A stretch of 40,533 nucleotides of DNA, taken from a virus. Positions 1-6,652 of this stretch are shown piece by piece. Both the position numbers and the translations under genes were made by a program. The DNA is taken from positions 1-40,533 of the IMG/VR virus record IMGVR_UViG_3300020430_002026. One strand, written 5' to 3'. Every line of letters begins with the position of its first letter. Position 1 is the stretch's first letter. The notes below the pieces were generated by a model that worked only from the letters and a program-made list of their open reading frames with translations, did not search any database and was not told the DNA's origin.

Positions 1-73
1 CAACGTCCTCGACGGTGATCACCGAAAAGAAGTCAGTTCCCTGGTCTATGTTGATATTTGCATAAATCGCCAT
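1..73 (-). CDS. virion structural protein, N-terminal fragment (runs off the left edge)
   Basis: Only the first 24 codons are present, beginning MAIYANINIDQGTDFFSVIT. The ATG is at 73 and has a good Shine-Dalgarno (GAGGAG) about 6 nt upstream. This type of N-terminus (MAxYANxxIDQG) is, as I remember it, found on structural proteins of marine T4-like phages. That is family memory, not something the fragment proves. A TATAAATA late promoter lies 21 nt upstream, which fits a late virion gene. The function cannot be read from this fragment. Confidence 0.7.
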   Translation of the reverse strand, partial: MAIYANINIDQGTDFFSVITVEDV

Positions 74-94
74 GCTTACTCCTCATGATATGTT

Positions 95-102
95 TATTTA
101 TA
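95..102 (-). promoter_or_regulatory. late promoter TATAAATA upstream of the left-edge virion gene
   Basis: The minus strand reads TATAAATA, the T4-type late -10 box recognised by the gp55/gp33/clamp system. It lies 21 nt before the ATG at 73, leaving room for a leader with a Shine-Dalgarno. The same spacing is seen for the gp8 promoter at 17453. Confidence 0.75.
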
Positions 103-143
103 AGGATTCCGTTCCCGACACGTATATATAATACAGTCTAAAC

Positions 144-151
144 TATTTATA
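144..151 (-). promoter_or_regulatory. second late-promoter-like TATAAATA, minus strand
   Basis: A second perfect TATAAATA on the minus strand, 49 nt farther from the left-edge gene than the first. It lies just before the rightward gene at 159 but points away from it. It may be a tandem late promoter for the left-edge gene. The alternative is a chance match in this AT-rich divergent gap. Confidence 0.45.
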
Positions 152-158
152 TTGTATC

Positions 159-671
159 ATGATATCACAGGAACTGAAGCGGTTACTCGTACAGAGAAGG
201 AAGCTCCCGCTCTTCCAATTTATAGGAAACCTTGACGAAGACTGGTGTACTTCCCTCGCGGAACAGGCAAAGACTATCGAGTCAACTGCCGAGGTTTCAA
301 AGAAGAACAACATTACATTTGACAGGTATGACTTCCTCGAGTTCTATGACCAGAGGCACATGGATATCGAGCTGCCCGAGATATTCGAAGTCTTTGGAAG
401 CGTATATGACCTGAGGTTTGGAGTCCTCGAAGCCGGCAAGACTCTTCCGGCTCACGTCGATCACCCGAAAGACCTGAGGTTTATTGCGGTACTCGAGGGG
501 GAACACGTATTTCGCATCGTCGATAAGGTCCAAGACGAGCGAGTCATGAAGAAGGGTGAACTCTGGTTTATTAATTCAAGCTATAACCACGAGGTCGAAA
601 ACACAACAAGCAGTCAGAGGATTGCACTACTAGGTAAATTTGAAAATGGAACTCAACTACTACGAACTTGA
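159..671 (+). CDS. aspartyl/asparaginyl beta-hydroxylase-like Fe(II)/2OG dioxygenase
   Basis: 170 aa. The C-terminal half has the layout of the aspartyl/asparaginyl hydroxylase family: LPAHVD (His99, Asp101), Arg107, a strand pair, GELWFINSSYNHEVEN (His144) and Arg154. This gives the HxD...H iron site plus an arginine suited to 2-oxoglutarate. The predicted role is hydroxylation of a protein or small-molecule side chain; the substrate is unknown. The start has no clear Shine-Dalgarno, so it rests on frame alone. The 3' end overlaps the radical SAM gene by 26 nt, so the two are probably co-translated. Base composition is visibly GC-richer than the virion genes, suggesting later acquisition. 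Confidence 0.7.
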   Translation: MISQELKRLLVQRRKLPLFQFIGNLDEDWCTSLAEQAKTIESTAEVSKKNNITFDRYDFLEFYDQRHMDIELPEIFEVFGSVYDLRFGVLEAGKTLPAHVDHPKDLRFIAVLEGEHVFRIVDKVQDERVMKKGELWFINSSYNHEVENTTSSQRIALLGKFENGTQLLRT

Positions 672-1554
672 ACCCGAAGACAATACTTTTCCGGAAGTCG
701 TTGCCGATATTACGCACCGCTGCAATATGACGTGCCGTAACTGCTATATCCCGAACCGAGACGTGCCGGATATGGATATCGACCGGCTCATCGACTGCGT
801 ATCGAGGTTCCCAAAGAGGATCATGATCAGGTTGATCGGCGCGGAACCAACGATGAGGAAGGACCTGCCCGACATCATTCGCAGGATTCGAGCCGCGGGC
901 CACCGAGTCGTAGTCCTGAGTAACGGGTTGAGGCTCGCAAGGAAGAGCTATGCTCAGGAACTCCGAAACGCCGGGCTCAGGCACTGCTACATCTCGCTCA
1001 ACGGAGTCGACAACGACGACTGGTACGAGGAAATCGACGAGCTTCGCTGTGCTACAAAGAAGGTTCAAGCTCTCGAGAACATGAGGGACGTGAAGTTTAC
1101 GATCGACGTAGGTTGCATCCTCGTCAAGGGCTGCAACGACGAGGCACCGAGCCGGATGCTGAAGCTCATGGACGAGAAGGGAATCGAAAACTGCGTCATG
1201 AGGTTTAAGAACATCGGTCAGATTGGTCGCTACATCGACGTACCGAACTGGACACTCGACGAGCTCATCGGAGTCGTTGCCGAACAGGTCGGAGTCACGA
1301 AGGACTACATCTACAGTTGGCAGAACAGCTGGGCAGACCGGGAGTCCGAGGTCGAGCCGGACAGCTTCTACTTCCCGGTAGGGCACGACGGAAAGTCGTT
1401 TCACAGGTACGGTCGCTGGATCAAGATCGTGAACTGGGACGTCACCGGTAAGGTCACGCCCCTGTCGAATCGAAAGACTCGGGGAAGGATCACACCCGAC
1501 TTTAAGGTAGCACCGTTCTTCGAGCACGTAAAGTTAAACGAGGGCGGCTATTAA
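646..1554 (+). CDS. radical SAM enzyme
   Basis: 302 aa. It carries the radical SAM signature CNMTCRNC near the N-terminus (CxxxCxxC; Cys26, Cys30, Cys33), which binds the [4Fe-4S] cluster that cleaves S-adenosylmethionine. The core is followed by TIDVGCILVKGCND and a C-terminal segment (RWIKIVNWDVTGKVTPLS...) that resembles a SPASM/twitch hairpin but lacks its cysteine pattern. I chose the ATG at 646. An in-frame TTG at 640 is the alternative, and neither has a strong Shine-Dalgarno. Arg codons are rich in AGG, unlike a typical T4-like virion gene. It lies between a dioxygenase and an acetyltransferase-like gene in one operon. The substrate is unknown; peptide or sugar modification is plausible. 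Confidence 0.8.
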   Translation: MELNYYELEPEDNTFPEVVADITHRCNMTCRNCYIPNRDVPDMDIDRLIDCVSRFPKRIMIRLIGAEPTMRKDLPDIIRRIRAAGHRVVVLSNGLRLARKSYAQELRNAGLRHCYISLNGVDNDDWYEEIDELRCATKKVQALENMRDVKFTIDVGCILVKGCNDEAPSRMLKLMDEKGIENCVMRFKNIGQIGRYIDVPNWTLDELIGVVAEQVGVTKDYIYSWQNSWADRESEVEPDSFYFPVGHDGKSFHRYGRWIKIVNWDVTGKVTPLSNRKTRGRITPDFKVAPFFEHVKLNEGGY

Positions 1555-2108
1555 TGTCCGTGGAAGTCTCTCACGCGGGATGGACTGAACTCGTACCGCT
1601 TCTCGAAATCGCGACTGCCGAGGATCACCCGAACGCACCGAACTACTCGCCCGAAAAGATGGAACGCCGGTGGGAAAAGTATAAGGAATTCAATATACTA
1701 CGAAGCGAGGGGAAGCCGGTCGCATTTGCGGGCGTATACTCGTACGGCGAGGGTCTCGTTCGAGTCGTTGATCGCCTCTATATCTTTCCCGAATATCGTA
1801 CCGCGAGACTCGCGAAGCCTCCCCTCGATAAGAGGATGCCGGCACTCGGTTACCTGATTCCGTATCATACTCGGAGGTACGCACCGGAATACGAGTGTTT
1901 CTTTTCCGTACAGGAACGCCGGAAGAGACTCGTATTTCGAAAGCACGTCGAGCTCCTGCCGAAGGAGCTGGGATATACTCTGTTGCCGGACATGTACTGG
2001 ACGACGAAGTACCGAACACCCGAGTCGCTTCAGAACATCGCGGCCACGAACGGTGGAAAGGTTACCGCGGCTAGGCTGGCGGCCAGTCGAACTCACCTTC
2101 CGGAGTAA
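1554..2108 (+). CDS. GNAT-like N-acyltransferase
   Basis: 184 aa. The stretch GKPVAFAGVYSYGEGLVRVVDRLYIFPEYR (residues 53-82) has the strand-turn-strand and acceptor/CoA-loop pattern of GNAT acetyltransferases, though the Q/RxxGxG/A loop is degenerate. It would move an acyl group from CoA to an amine. The start overlaps the stop of the radical SAM gene (TAATG), indicating translational coupling. Its last 38 nt overlap the 3' end of the convergent kinase-like gene. The assignment rests on fold pattern only; a non-catalytic GNAT fold is possible. Confidence 0.5.
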   Translation: MSVEVSHAGWTELVPLLEIATAEDHPNAPNYSPEKMERRWEKYKEFNILRSEGKPVAFAGVYSYGEGLVRVVDRLYIFPEYRTARLAKPPLDKRMPALGYLIPYHTRRYAPEYECFFSVQERRKRLVFRKHVELLPKELGYTLLPDMYWTTKYRTPESLQNIAATNGGKVTAARLAASRTHLPE

Positions 2109-2541
2109 ACTTCACGAAGGGATACGGCTTTGGCGGCCACTGCGTATACCACTTCCTCTTACGATCACATATATTCGGTGCATAGGTAAAAGAGTCAAGG
2201 TCAACCGCGTAGGTCTTGAGAGTCTTCTTACAGGTGATAAAGTTCGAGGGATGTGGATCCATAAAGGTCCAGGTATGCGGAATGATATCGTCGTACAACT
2301 GCTGTACATCAACACACTGGTAACCCTTGATGAAGTCAGACTCGATAGTCAACTCAAAGCCATTGAGCCAGTACTCAAACTCGGGGATGTGAATAAAGGA
2401 AAACTGGCTTTCCATCCGCTTTAACATCGAGAGGCAACTCACCTTGTACCTCGCCTTGTCATCATCGAGATAGGTAATCACCTTCGTTATACTATAGCTC
2501 GTAATACGAGTCCTGTTATCGTCGACGTACTCTCGTGTCAT
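2071..2541 (-). CDS. short kinase/phosphotransferase-like protein (C-lobe only)
   Basis: 156 aa. The segment TFMDPHPSNFI (Asp95, His97, Asn100) followed by YAVDLDSF (Asp114, Asp116) matches the catalytic loop (hxDxhxxN) and metal-binding DxD of aminoglycoside/choline-kinase-like phosphotransferases. FELTIESDFIKGY (62-74) resembles the hinge strand before the C-lobe. The usual N-lobe with its ATP-binding lysine is missing: the family is normally 250-350 aa. It is therefore either a minimal kinase or a degenerate binding protein. A Shine-Dalgarno (AGGAAAAAA) precedes the ATG. It sits at the far end of the leftward modification cassette and overlaps the GNAT gene tail to tail. Confidence 0.5.
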   Translation of the reverse strand: MTREYVDDNRTRITSYSITKVITYLDDDKARYKVSCLSMLKRMESQFSFIHIPEFEYWLNGFELTIESDFIKGYQCVDVQQLYDDIIPHTWTFMDPHPSNFITCKKTLKTYAVDLDSFTYAPNICDRKRKWYTQWPPKPYPFVKFTPEGEFDWPPA

Positions 2542-2567
2542 TTTTTTCCTGAAAAAATTTTTTTTCC

Positions 2568-2609
2568 GTGCACTTTTCTATTTACAAACTCAGTTTTCTG
2601 TGGTATAAT
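2568..2609 (+). promoter_or_regulatory. T4-type early promoter facing right
   Basis: GTGCACTTTT at 2568-2577, then -35 TTTACA at 2581-2586, a 17-nt spacer ending TGG, and -10 TATAAT at 2604-2609. This matches the other early promoters in the window (33525, 36670, 38067, 39384), which all drive minus-strand early genes. This one points right, where no convincing protein gene follows, so it probably makes the small RNA at 2617 or an antisense transcript. Confidence 0.8.
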
Positions 2610-2616
2610 AATCTAG

Positions 2617-2701
2617 TATTAGATTGGGGAGCGGGGATAGACACAGAATTACCAGTAGGAGTATATCGGAATTACTAGTAAAGAACCCCTGAAGTCTTTT
2701 T
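2617..2701 (+). ncRNA. candidate small structured RNA from the early promoter
   Basis: The predicted start is 7-8 nt after the -10 box. The region can fold. AGAC (2639-2642) and CAG (2644-2646) pair with CTG (2689-2691) and GTCT (2694-2697). Inside, TTACCAGTA (2649-2657) pairs with TACTAGTAA (2673-2681), 8 of 9 pairs. The outer stem is followed by a run of T, as in an intrinsic terminator. The two inner arms also form a near-direct repeat, GAATTACCAGTA and GAATTACTAGTA. No start codon follows the internal AGGAG (2657-2661), so a coding role is unlikely. The boundaries are inferred. Confidence 0.4.
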
Positions 2702-2769
2702 AACATGCGCTACTATAGGGGTGGCTTGAGGCTCATCACTAGCACACTCGATATAAAGGGACCAATGGC

Positions 2770-3033
2770 CTATACAACCTCACCCTCGCTGACTATGGTA
2801 GTGGCTCTGTCAACCGTACCGGCAGCATCTGCTCGACTCTTGAACTCATCTCTTTTTTCTTTTGATACGAAGTCAATCACCGACCGCGTAGTATTCGTAT
2901 CACTTGGAAAGGAATCGACTGCAGTAATCCATCCTTCCGAAACAAACTCATTAAAAATATCAAGAACCGGATTGCCCTGACTCAGAGGCTTTTCCCCGAT
3001 TCCTTCGTTCTCATATATAACACGATACGTCAT
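2770..3033 (-). CDS. small conserved-type protein, function unknown
   Basis: 87 aa, with a good Shine-Dalgarno (GGAG) before the ATG and only 4 nt after the upstream dioxygenase gene. The pattern is strand (MTYRVIYENE), acidic loop, FNEFVSEGWITAVDSF, TTRSVIDFVSKEKRDEFKSRADAAG. It suggests a small alpha/beta protein, not an unstructured peptide. I recall similar small proteins next to glycosyltransferases in marine phages but cannot name a family. As the smallest member of the cassette besides the 60-aa gene, it is a candidate substrate or partner of the modifying enzymes. That is speculation from position only. Confidence 0.6.
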   Translation of the reverse strand: MTYRVIYENEGIGEKPLSQGNPVLDIFNEFVSEGWITAVDSFPSDTNTTRSVIDFVSKEKRDEFKSRADAAGTVDRATTIVSEGEVV

Positions 3034-3037
3034 ATAG

Positions 3038-3655
3038 TTATCTCCATTCGATGTTCTTTATAAGGGCTTCTACAGTCTCCTCGTTGACGCCTATATTAAA
3101 GACACCAAACACCGAGGGATAGCAGGAAAAGACCGTGTGCTCTATACTGGTATTTATAAAGTAGGCCCTGCCGTGTTCGAATACTAATGGCTCCCTATCC
3201 AGCATGAACCACGTCCTTGGTGGATTGCAGTTCTTCAGAGGCAGGAATAACCTAAAAGAATCAACCTCTTGTGACCTCATATCTCGGTGTGGTGGAAAGT
3301 ATCCCCCTCCGTCCATCCTGATAACATGGCTCCTCCCTATATAAGGCGCGAATGGTTCCATATACCTAGTAAAGATCTGTGCCGCTTCCGTGGGCTCTGA
3401 GAAGGACATCTCGTTTAACCGTACGTTATGTTTTATACAGTACTCGCCAATGGAATCTAAGTCCGGGATCCCTGAGAACCCTCCGTCTAAGGAGGTCAGA
3501 CTCAATCCCTCGCGACCGACTTTTTTTCGAGGGTTGTACTGCTTCCATTCGTGCGAAAAAGTTTCTAACTCCGAGAGTATTTTTTTCGGGTCCTCGTACA
3601 GCGACGTCGAAAATTTCGTGCCGAATGCGAGTATCCTATTATAGTAGTCTACCAT
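3038..3655 (-). CDS. second aspartyl/asparaginyl hydroxylase-like 2OG dioxygenase
   Basis: 205 aa. The iron site is visible in GGYFPPHRDMR (His123, Asp125) and INTSIEHTVF (His173), with Arg135 in VDSFRLFLPL suitable for 2-oxoglutarate. The order GG-Y-F-P-P-H-x-D ... RLFLPL ... G-x-A-Y-F-I-N ... H is typical of the family. It differs clearly from the dioxygenase at 159, so the cassette has two non-identical hydroxylases. The start overlaps the SPASM-type gene by 7 nt. The likely reaction is hydroxylation of an amino-acid side chain; the substrate is unknown. Confidence 0.72.
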   Translation of the reverse strand: MVDYYNRILAFGTKFSTSLYEDPKKILSELETFSHEWKQYNPRKKVGREGLSLTSLDGGFSGIPDLDSIGEYCIKHNVRLNEMSFSEPTEAAQIFTRYMEPFAPYIGRSHVIRMDGGGYFPPHRDMRSQEVDSFRLFLPLKNCNPPRTWFMLDREPLVFEHGRAYFINTSIEHTVFSCYPSVFGVFNIGVNEETVEALIKNIEWR

Positions 3656-4116
3656 GGGTCTGCCTCGTTCCAGTGTTCCGTTATATTAGCCTCCTGTTGG
3701 TCTTGATCGTCCTTATTCTTCTTCCATCCTACGGCTTCTCCTCCGTCGTGCTGCTTACCAAATGACCCGAGAGGAGTTGTTTGCCCCGTTGGATCCTCCC
3801 ATTGGCTACAGTGTTTCTTACATTGCAGTGGTATTGTATCCCAGGACTCTTGATTTTTTTCGAGTATCTCGTTAAAGAATGGCTCCTTGATGATATCGAC
3901 TACCGACCTGTTTTCCACGTTGAAGTCCTTTTCCCTTTCGATGTATTCCTTATATTGCGGTATCATCCAGTCGAGGTCGCCTCCGCCGTCGTACTTTTCC
4001 CTCCAGTAGATGTTGGCAAAGTAGCAGCAAGGGTGTACCTGACCGTCCGGGTCGATGTGTACGATGTTTCGATTAGCCCAGTCGCACTTAACTACTGGCT
4101 TGTCTGAGGTCGACAT
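3649..4116 (-). CDS. stand-alone SPASM-type Fe-S domain protein
   Basis: 155 aa. I start it at the ATG at 4116, which has a perfect AGGAGG Shine-Dalgarno; a longer frame (to 4266) lies wholly inside the radical SAM gene. Cys11-x13-Gly25-x4-Cys30 (KCDWANRN...DPDGQVHPCC) matches the SPASM opening CX9-15GX4C. A later CKKHC (Cys99, Cys103) supplies further ligands. There is no radical SAM core. The gene overlaps the upstream radical SAM gene by 29 nt. The simple reading is that core and auxiliary-cluster domain, usually one polypeptide, are two co-translated subunits here. The C-terminus is rich in Lys, Asp and Gln and probably disordered. Confidence 0.62.
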   Translation of the reverse strand: MSTSDKPVVKCDWANRNIVHIDPDGQVHPCCYFANIYWREKYDGGGDLDWMIPQYKEYIEREKDFNVENRSVVDIIKEPFFNEILEKNQESWDTIPLQCKKHCSQWEDPTGQTTPLGSFGKQHDGGEAVGWKKNKDDQDQQEANITEHWNEADPW

Positions 4117-4813
4117 TACTCCTCCTGAGTGTTTCCTGCTCGTTGTTTTCGTTATAGAATCGAAATTCCTGCCCGTCGTCGTTGAAGAACGCTCGGTTAC
4201 TCTTCTGGAAGAGGCAGGTTGTTGCGCCCCTCTCTCGGCACATTTCCTTGATTTCACGAAGCACATGCTGGTTATGTTCGAATACGATGGTATGTGTTTC
4301 CGCGAACCCGCCTCCCATGACGAAGGCCTCCATGTGTGAGAGTACGAGTCCCAGGTCTACGAACCTCCTGTACTTCGCGTGCATCTCGTTGGTAGTACCG
4401 TCCACGTCAAAGACGACTCGCATCTTCGGGTTGTCACGGTGGCTGTTTTCCTTGACTCGAGCACCGAGCTCGTACCAGTAGAAGTCGTCGTGAGTACCGC
4501 CGTTCGTGTTGACCGTGACCCGCCAGCCGTTGCCGAGGAAGTAGTAGATCATCTCCTCGATGCCCTTGACCATGAACGGGTCACCGTAGGTGCCGCATAT
4601 GAAGACCTCGTATACCGGCAGGTCCGGCGGATATACTCGCTTGATCCTCTCGGGAGTCCACATCCTGTTAGGAATCCAGTCAAACTTACGAAGCCCGCCG
4701 TTCTTGTGATCCGTACGATCGCACTGCGGGCAGCCGGCGTTGCAGTACGTCGAGGGGTCGATATACAGCCTGAGGTTGTTTTCCTTCCTGAGTATGTCTC
4801 GGAACCGCGGCAT
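4088..4813 (-). CDS. radical SAM core protein
   Basis: 241 aa from the ATG at 4813, which overlaps the stop of the upstream gene (TGATG); a longer frame to 4915 would lie inside that gene. CNAGCPQC (Cys24, Cys28, Cys31) is the radical SAM cluster motif. VFICGTYGDPFMVKGIEEMI fits the SAM-binding GGEP-like strand, and VTVNTNGG and VVFDVDGTTNEMHAKYRR fit later barrel strands of SPASM-type enzymes. The protein ends soon after the barrel, so it lacks its own auxiliary domain; the next gene supplies one. It is only distantly related to the radical SAM protein at 646. Confidence 0.8.
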   Translation of the reverse strand: MPRFRDILRKENNLRLYIDPSTYCNAGCPQCDRTDHKNGGLRKFDWIPNRMWTPERIKRVYPPDLPVYEVFICGTYGDPFMVKGIEEMIYYFLGNGWRVTVNTNGGTHDDFYWYELGARVKENSHRDNPKMRVVFDVDGTTNEMHAKYRRFVDLGLVLSHMEAFVMGGGFAETHTIVFEHNQHVLREIKEMCRERGATTCLFQKSNRAFFNDDGQEFRFYNENNEQETLRRSNVDLRQASS

Positions 4814-6477
4814 CAGAAGAACCACTCGAACTTTTTGTTCATGACGTGTATCAATTTTGCCTCCCTGTTGACCTGCTCGGGTGTATGATAGTTCTCGTTT
4901 ACCTTGTGGTGCCACGTCTTCGTGCTCAAGTTAAACACTCGAAGGTCCCTCGAATGGACTCGATAGGACATTACGGTCTCGTTATCGTAGCCGAACGACT
5001 TCTGGATCTGCGGTATATACATGGAAAACTCGTCTTCCTGCAGCTGAGTCATACCGTCGAGCAGCTCCTTGAAGTCATCGAAGTAGCCGAGCTCGAGCAG
5101 CTGGACCCTTGAACCACCCCATATGCCGGTGTTAAATACGTTGTTTCTCGGCTCGTGGCCGTCCTCCATGAGCATGGCATGTGCGTTCCAGTACTTCGCG
5201 TACGGTGACCGGTAGTGGTATACGTGCTCGTCTGACCGGCTAGCACGGAGCTTGTCGACGTCGGCGTGAGCCTCGTCCTGCAGGTACTGATCAAACGCGC
5301 AGGCAGTAGCAACCTGCAGGTTAAAAGCGTCGAAGAAGCTGTCCTGAGTATTGCAGACCACGTCGAAGTCAAGGTATAACGCGTTGTCGTAGTCGTTCTT
5401 GACCAGCTCATACATGCAGTGAATCTTATAGAAGTTGACCACGTTGTACTCACTCATGTCGGGGATGTATGACCTCATCTCGCTGCGGAAAGCCTCGTAG
5501 TCAAGGCTGTCACGGAAGGTAAAGTAGTCCGCACCGATGCTTCGAGCGTACTCCTTCTTGTTCTCCTCGAGCTGCTTCTCGTACTTCAGGAAGTTGAGTC
5601 GAGCTCGCTCGTTCTTGTCGATGTTGTCCCCGTAGAAGGCTCCCGCATCGACCTGAAGCTCCGGCGGGATCTCGACATGGAGGGAATACACCACGTTTTT
5701 CTTGTCCCTATAGTGGCTGGCAAAGTTCTTGTTGATGTAGTGGATCAGCTTGCCTGTGGCTTGTGGTTCCGCCACGGTGTGCCACTCGCGGTCGTCTTCC
5801 TGGTGCTCTACACCGGATTCTACCAGTGCTGCCGAGAAGAAGACCTCGTTGTTATGGGTATAGGACTCATAGTCGCCACCTACCTTCTTGGCGTAGCCAT
5901 TTCCAGCCTTGAGTTGCTCGGTCGTGTCAATGTACTTTTGCAGCTTTTTCATGAATCCTAGCTGCCTGATAACACCTCGAGAGCCTCCCATAATGGCGGT
6001 ATTAATCACAGCGTTGTCCTTACCACGCAGCAGGGCCGTAGCGTGCTGCCACTTCAGGAAGGGGTTACGAATATCCTTATGCCACTTGTATATCTTCTCG
6101 TCTACCAGATCCTTCTGAGAAACTGCCCATATTTTTTCCGACAGGTCAACCTCTTCAAAAAAATTCAGGTCAGTATTTACGATAACGTCAAAGTCAAGGT
6201 ATAAAACCTCGTCATATTTTTTTGACAGCTGCTCAAACTGAAAAATTTTATAGAGGTTGATGGCGTTGTATATGGTATCGATCGAAAATTTTTCCTGAAA
6301 CTCCTGAATTTTTTTCAGGTCGTCAAAAAATTTCCAGTCAGCACCGCATTTTTTCGCGTATTCTTCCTTGGACTCAAGCAATCTCGAGTAGTATTCCCGA
6401 AAACAATAGAGGCTAAACCTCTCCTTGTCCGGCAAATCTTCGGGTGTTACAAACATGCTATAGATTACTTTAGCCAC
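4813..6477 (-). CDS. tandem glycosyltransferase with two homologous domains
   Basis: 554 aa with an internal duplication. Domain 1 (about 1-260) has YLDFDVIVNT (DxD at 95-97) and INTAIMGGSR (158-167). Domain 2 (about 262-554) repeats these as YLDFDVVCNT (370-372) and FNTGIWGGSR (448-457). Both end in a KLIH...NK motif (243-250, 541-548). The layout fits GT-A nucleotide-sugar transferases related to family 8. Two intact DxD sites suggest two transfers per polypeptide. The start is GTG with AAAGGA upstream; it overlaps the 60-aa gene by 8 nt. The 5' third is AT-rich with T-runs, while the 3' two thirds is GC-richer, so the two domains differ in composition. Confidence 0.75.
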   Translation of the reverse strand: MAKVIYSMFVTPEDLPDKERFSLYCFREYYSRLLESKEEYAKKCGADWKFFDDLKKIQEFQEKFSIDTIYNAINLYKIFQFEQLSKKYDEVLYLDFDVIVNTDLNFFEEVDLSEKIWAVSQKDLVDEKIYKWHKDIRNPFLKWQHATALLRGKDNAVINTAIMGGSRGVIRQLGFMKKLQKYIDTTEQLKAGNGYAKKVGGDYESYTHNNEVFFSAALVESGVEHQEDDREWHTVAEPQATGKLIHYINKNFASHYRDKKNVVYSLHVEIPPELQVDAGAFYGDNIDKNERARLNFLKYEKQLEENKKEYARSIGADYFTFRDSLDYEAFRSEMRSYIPDMSEYNVVNFYKIHCMYELVKNDYDNALYLDFDVVCNTQDSFFDAFNLQVATACAFDQYLQDEAHADVDKLRASRSDEHVYHYRSPYAKYWNAHAMLMEDGHEPRNNVFNTGIWGGSRVQLLELGYFDDFKELLDGMTQLQEDEFSMYIPQIQKSFGYDNETVMSYRVHSRDLRVFNLSTKTWHHKVNENYHTPEQVNREAKLIHVMNKKFEWFF

Positions 6478-6652
6478 TTACATATCCTTTTTTTGGCCGG
6501 TACCAGTTTTTCTGGTTATGTATCTTTGCGAGAAGGCGATTGATTCGAATCTTTTCGTCCTCGTCAGCAAACGACATCTTATACCTGAGGCAGTGCTCCA
6601 TAATTTTCAGGTCTTCGACCGAGAGCTCGAACTGTGTATTTGGTTTTGTCAT
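6470..6652 (-). CDS. 60-aa protein, function unknown
   Basis: The sequence (MTKPNTQFELSVEDLKIMEH...) looks like a helical, charged small protein. SVEDLKIMEHCLRY and DEKIRINRLLAKIHNQK are probably two amphipathic helices. It is held by a 4-nt ATGA overlap with the upstream methyltransferase-like gene and an 8-nt overlap with the glycosyltransferase, which supports real translation. The C-terminus WYRPKKGYVSG is basic. No family was recognised. It could be a partner or regulator of the adjacent glycosyltransferase. Confidence 0.6.
   Translation of the reverse strand: MTKPNTQFELSVEDLKIMEHCLRYKMSFADEDEKIRINRLLAKIHNQKNWYRPKKGYVSG

Noticed and set aside
127-132. Plus-strand TATAAT before the dioxygenase at 159
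   Set aside because: No -35 element of the early-promoter type is found; the match may come from the AT-rich divergent gap. The promoter of this operon stays unknown.
571-1527. 318-codon ORF opposite the radical SAM gene
   Set aside because: It is antisense to a gene with a clear CxxxCxxC motif; long opposite-strand frames are expected in this GC-richer, codon-biased stretch.
2705-2980. 91-codon rightward ORF downstream of the orphan early promoter
   Set aside because: It lacks a Shine-Dalgarno and is antisense to the better-supported 87-aa leftward gene; its composition looks like an opposite-strand shadow.
3151-3158. Minus-strand TATAAATA inside the dioxygenase gene
   Set aside because: It lies within codons for YFINTS, far from a start codon; probably chance.
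4816-4915. Upstream extension of the radical SAM core protein
   Set aside because: It lies wholly within the glycosyltransferase gene; the TGATG overlap at 4813 is the natural start.
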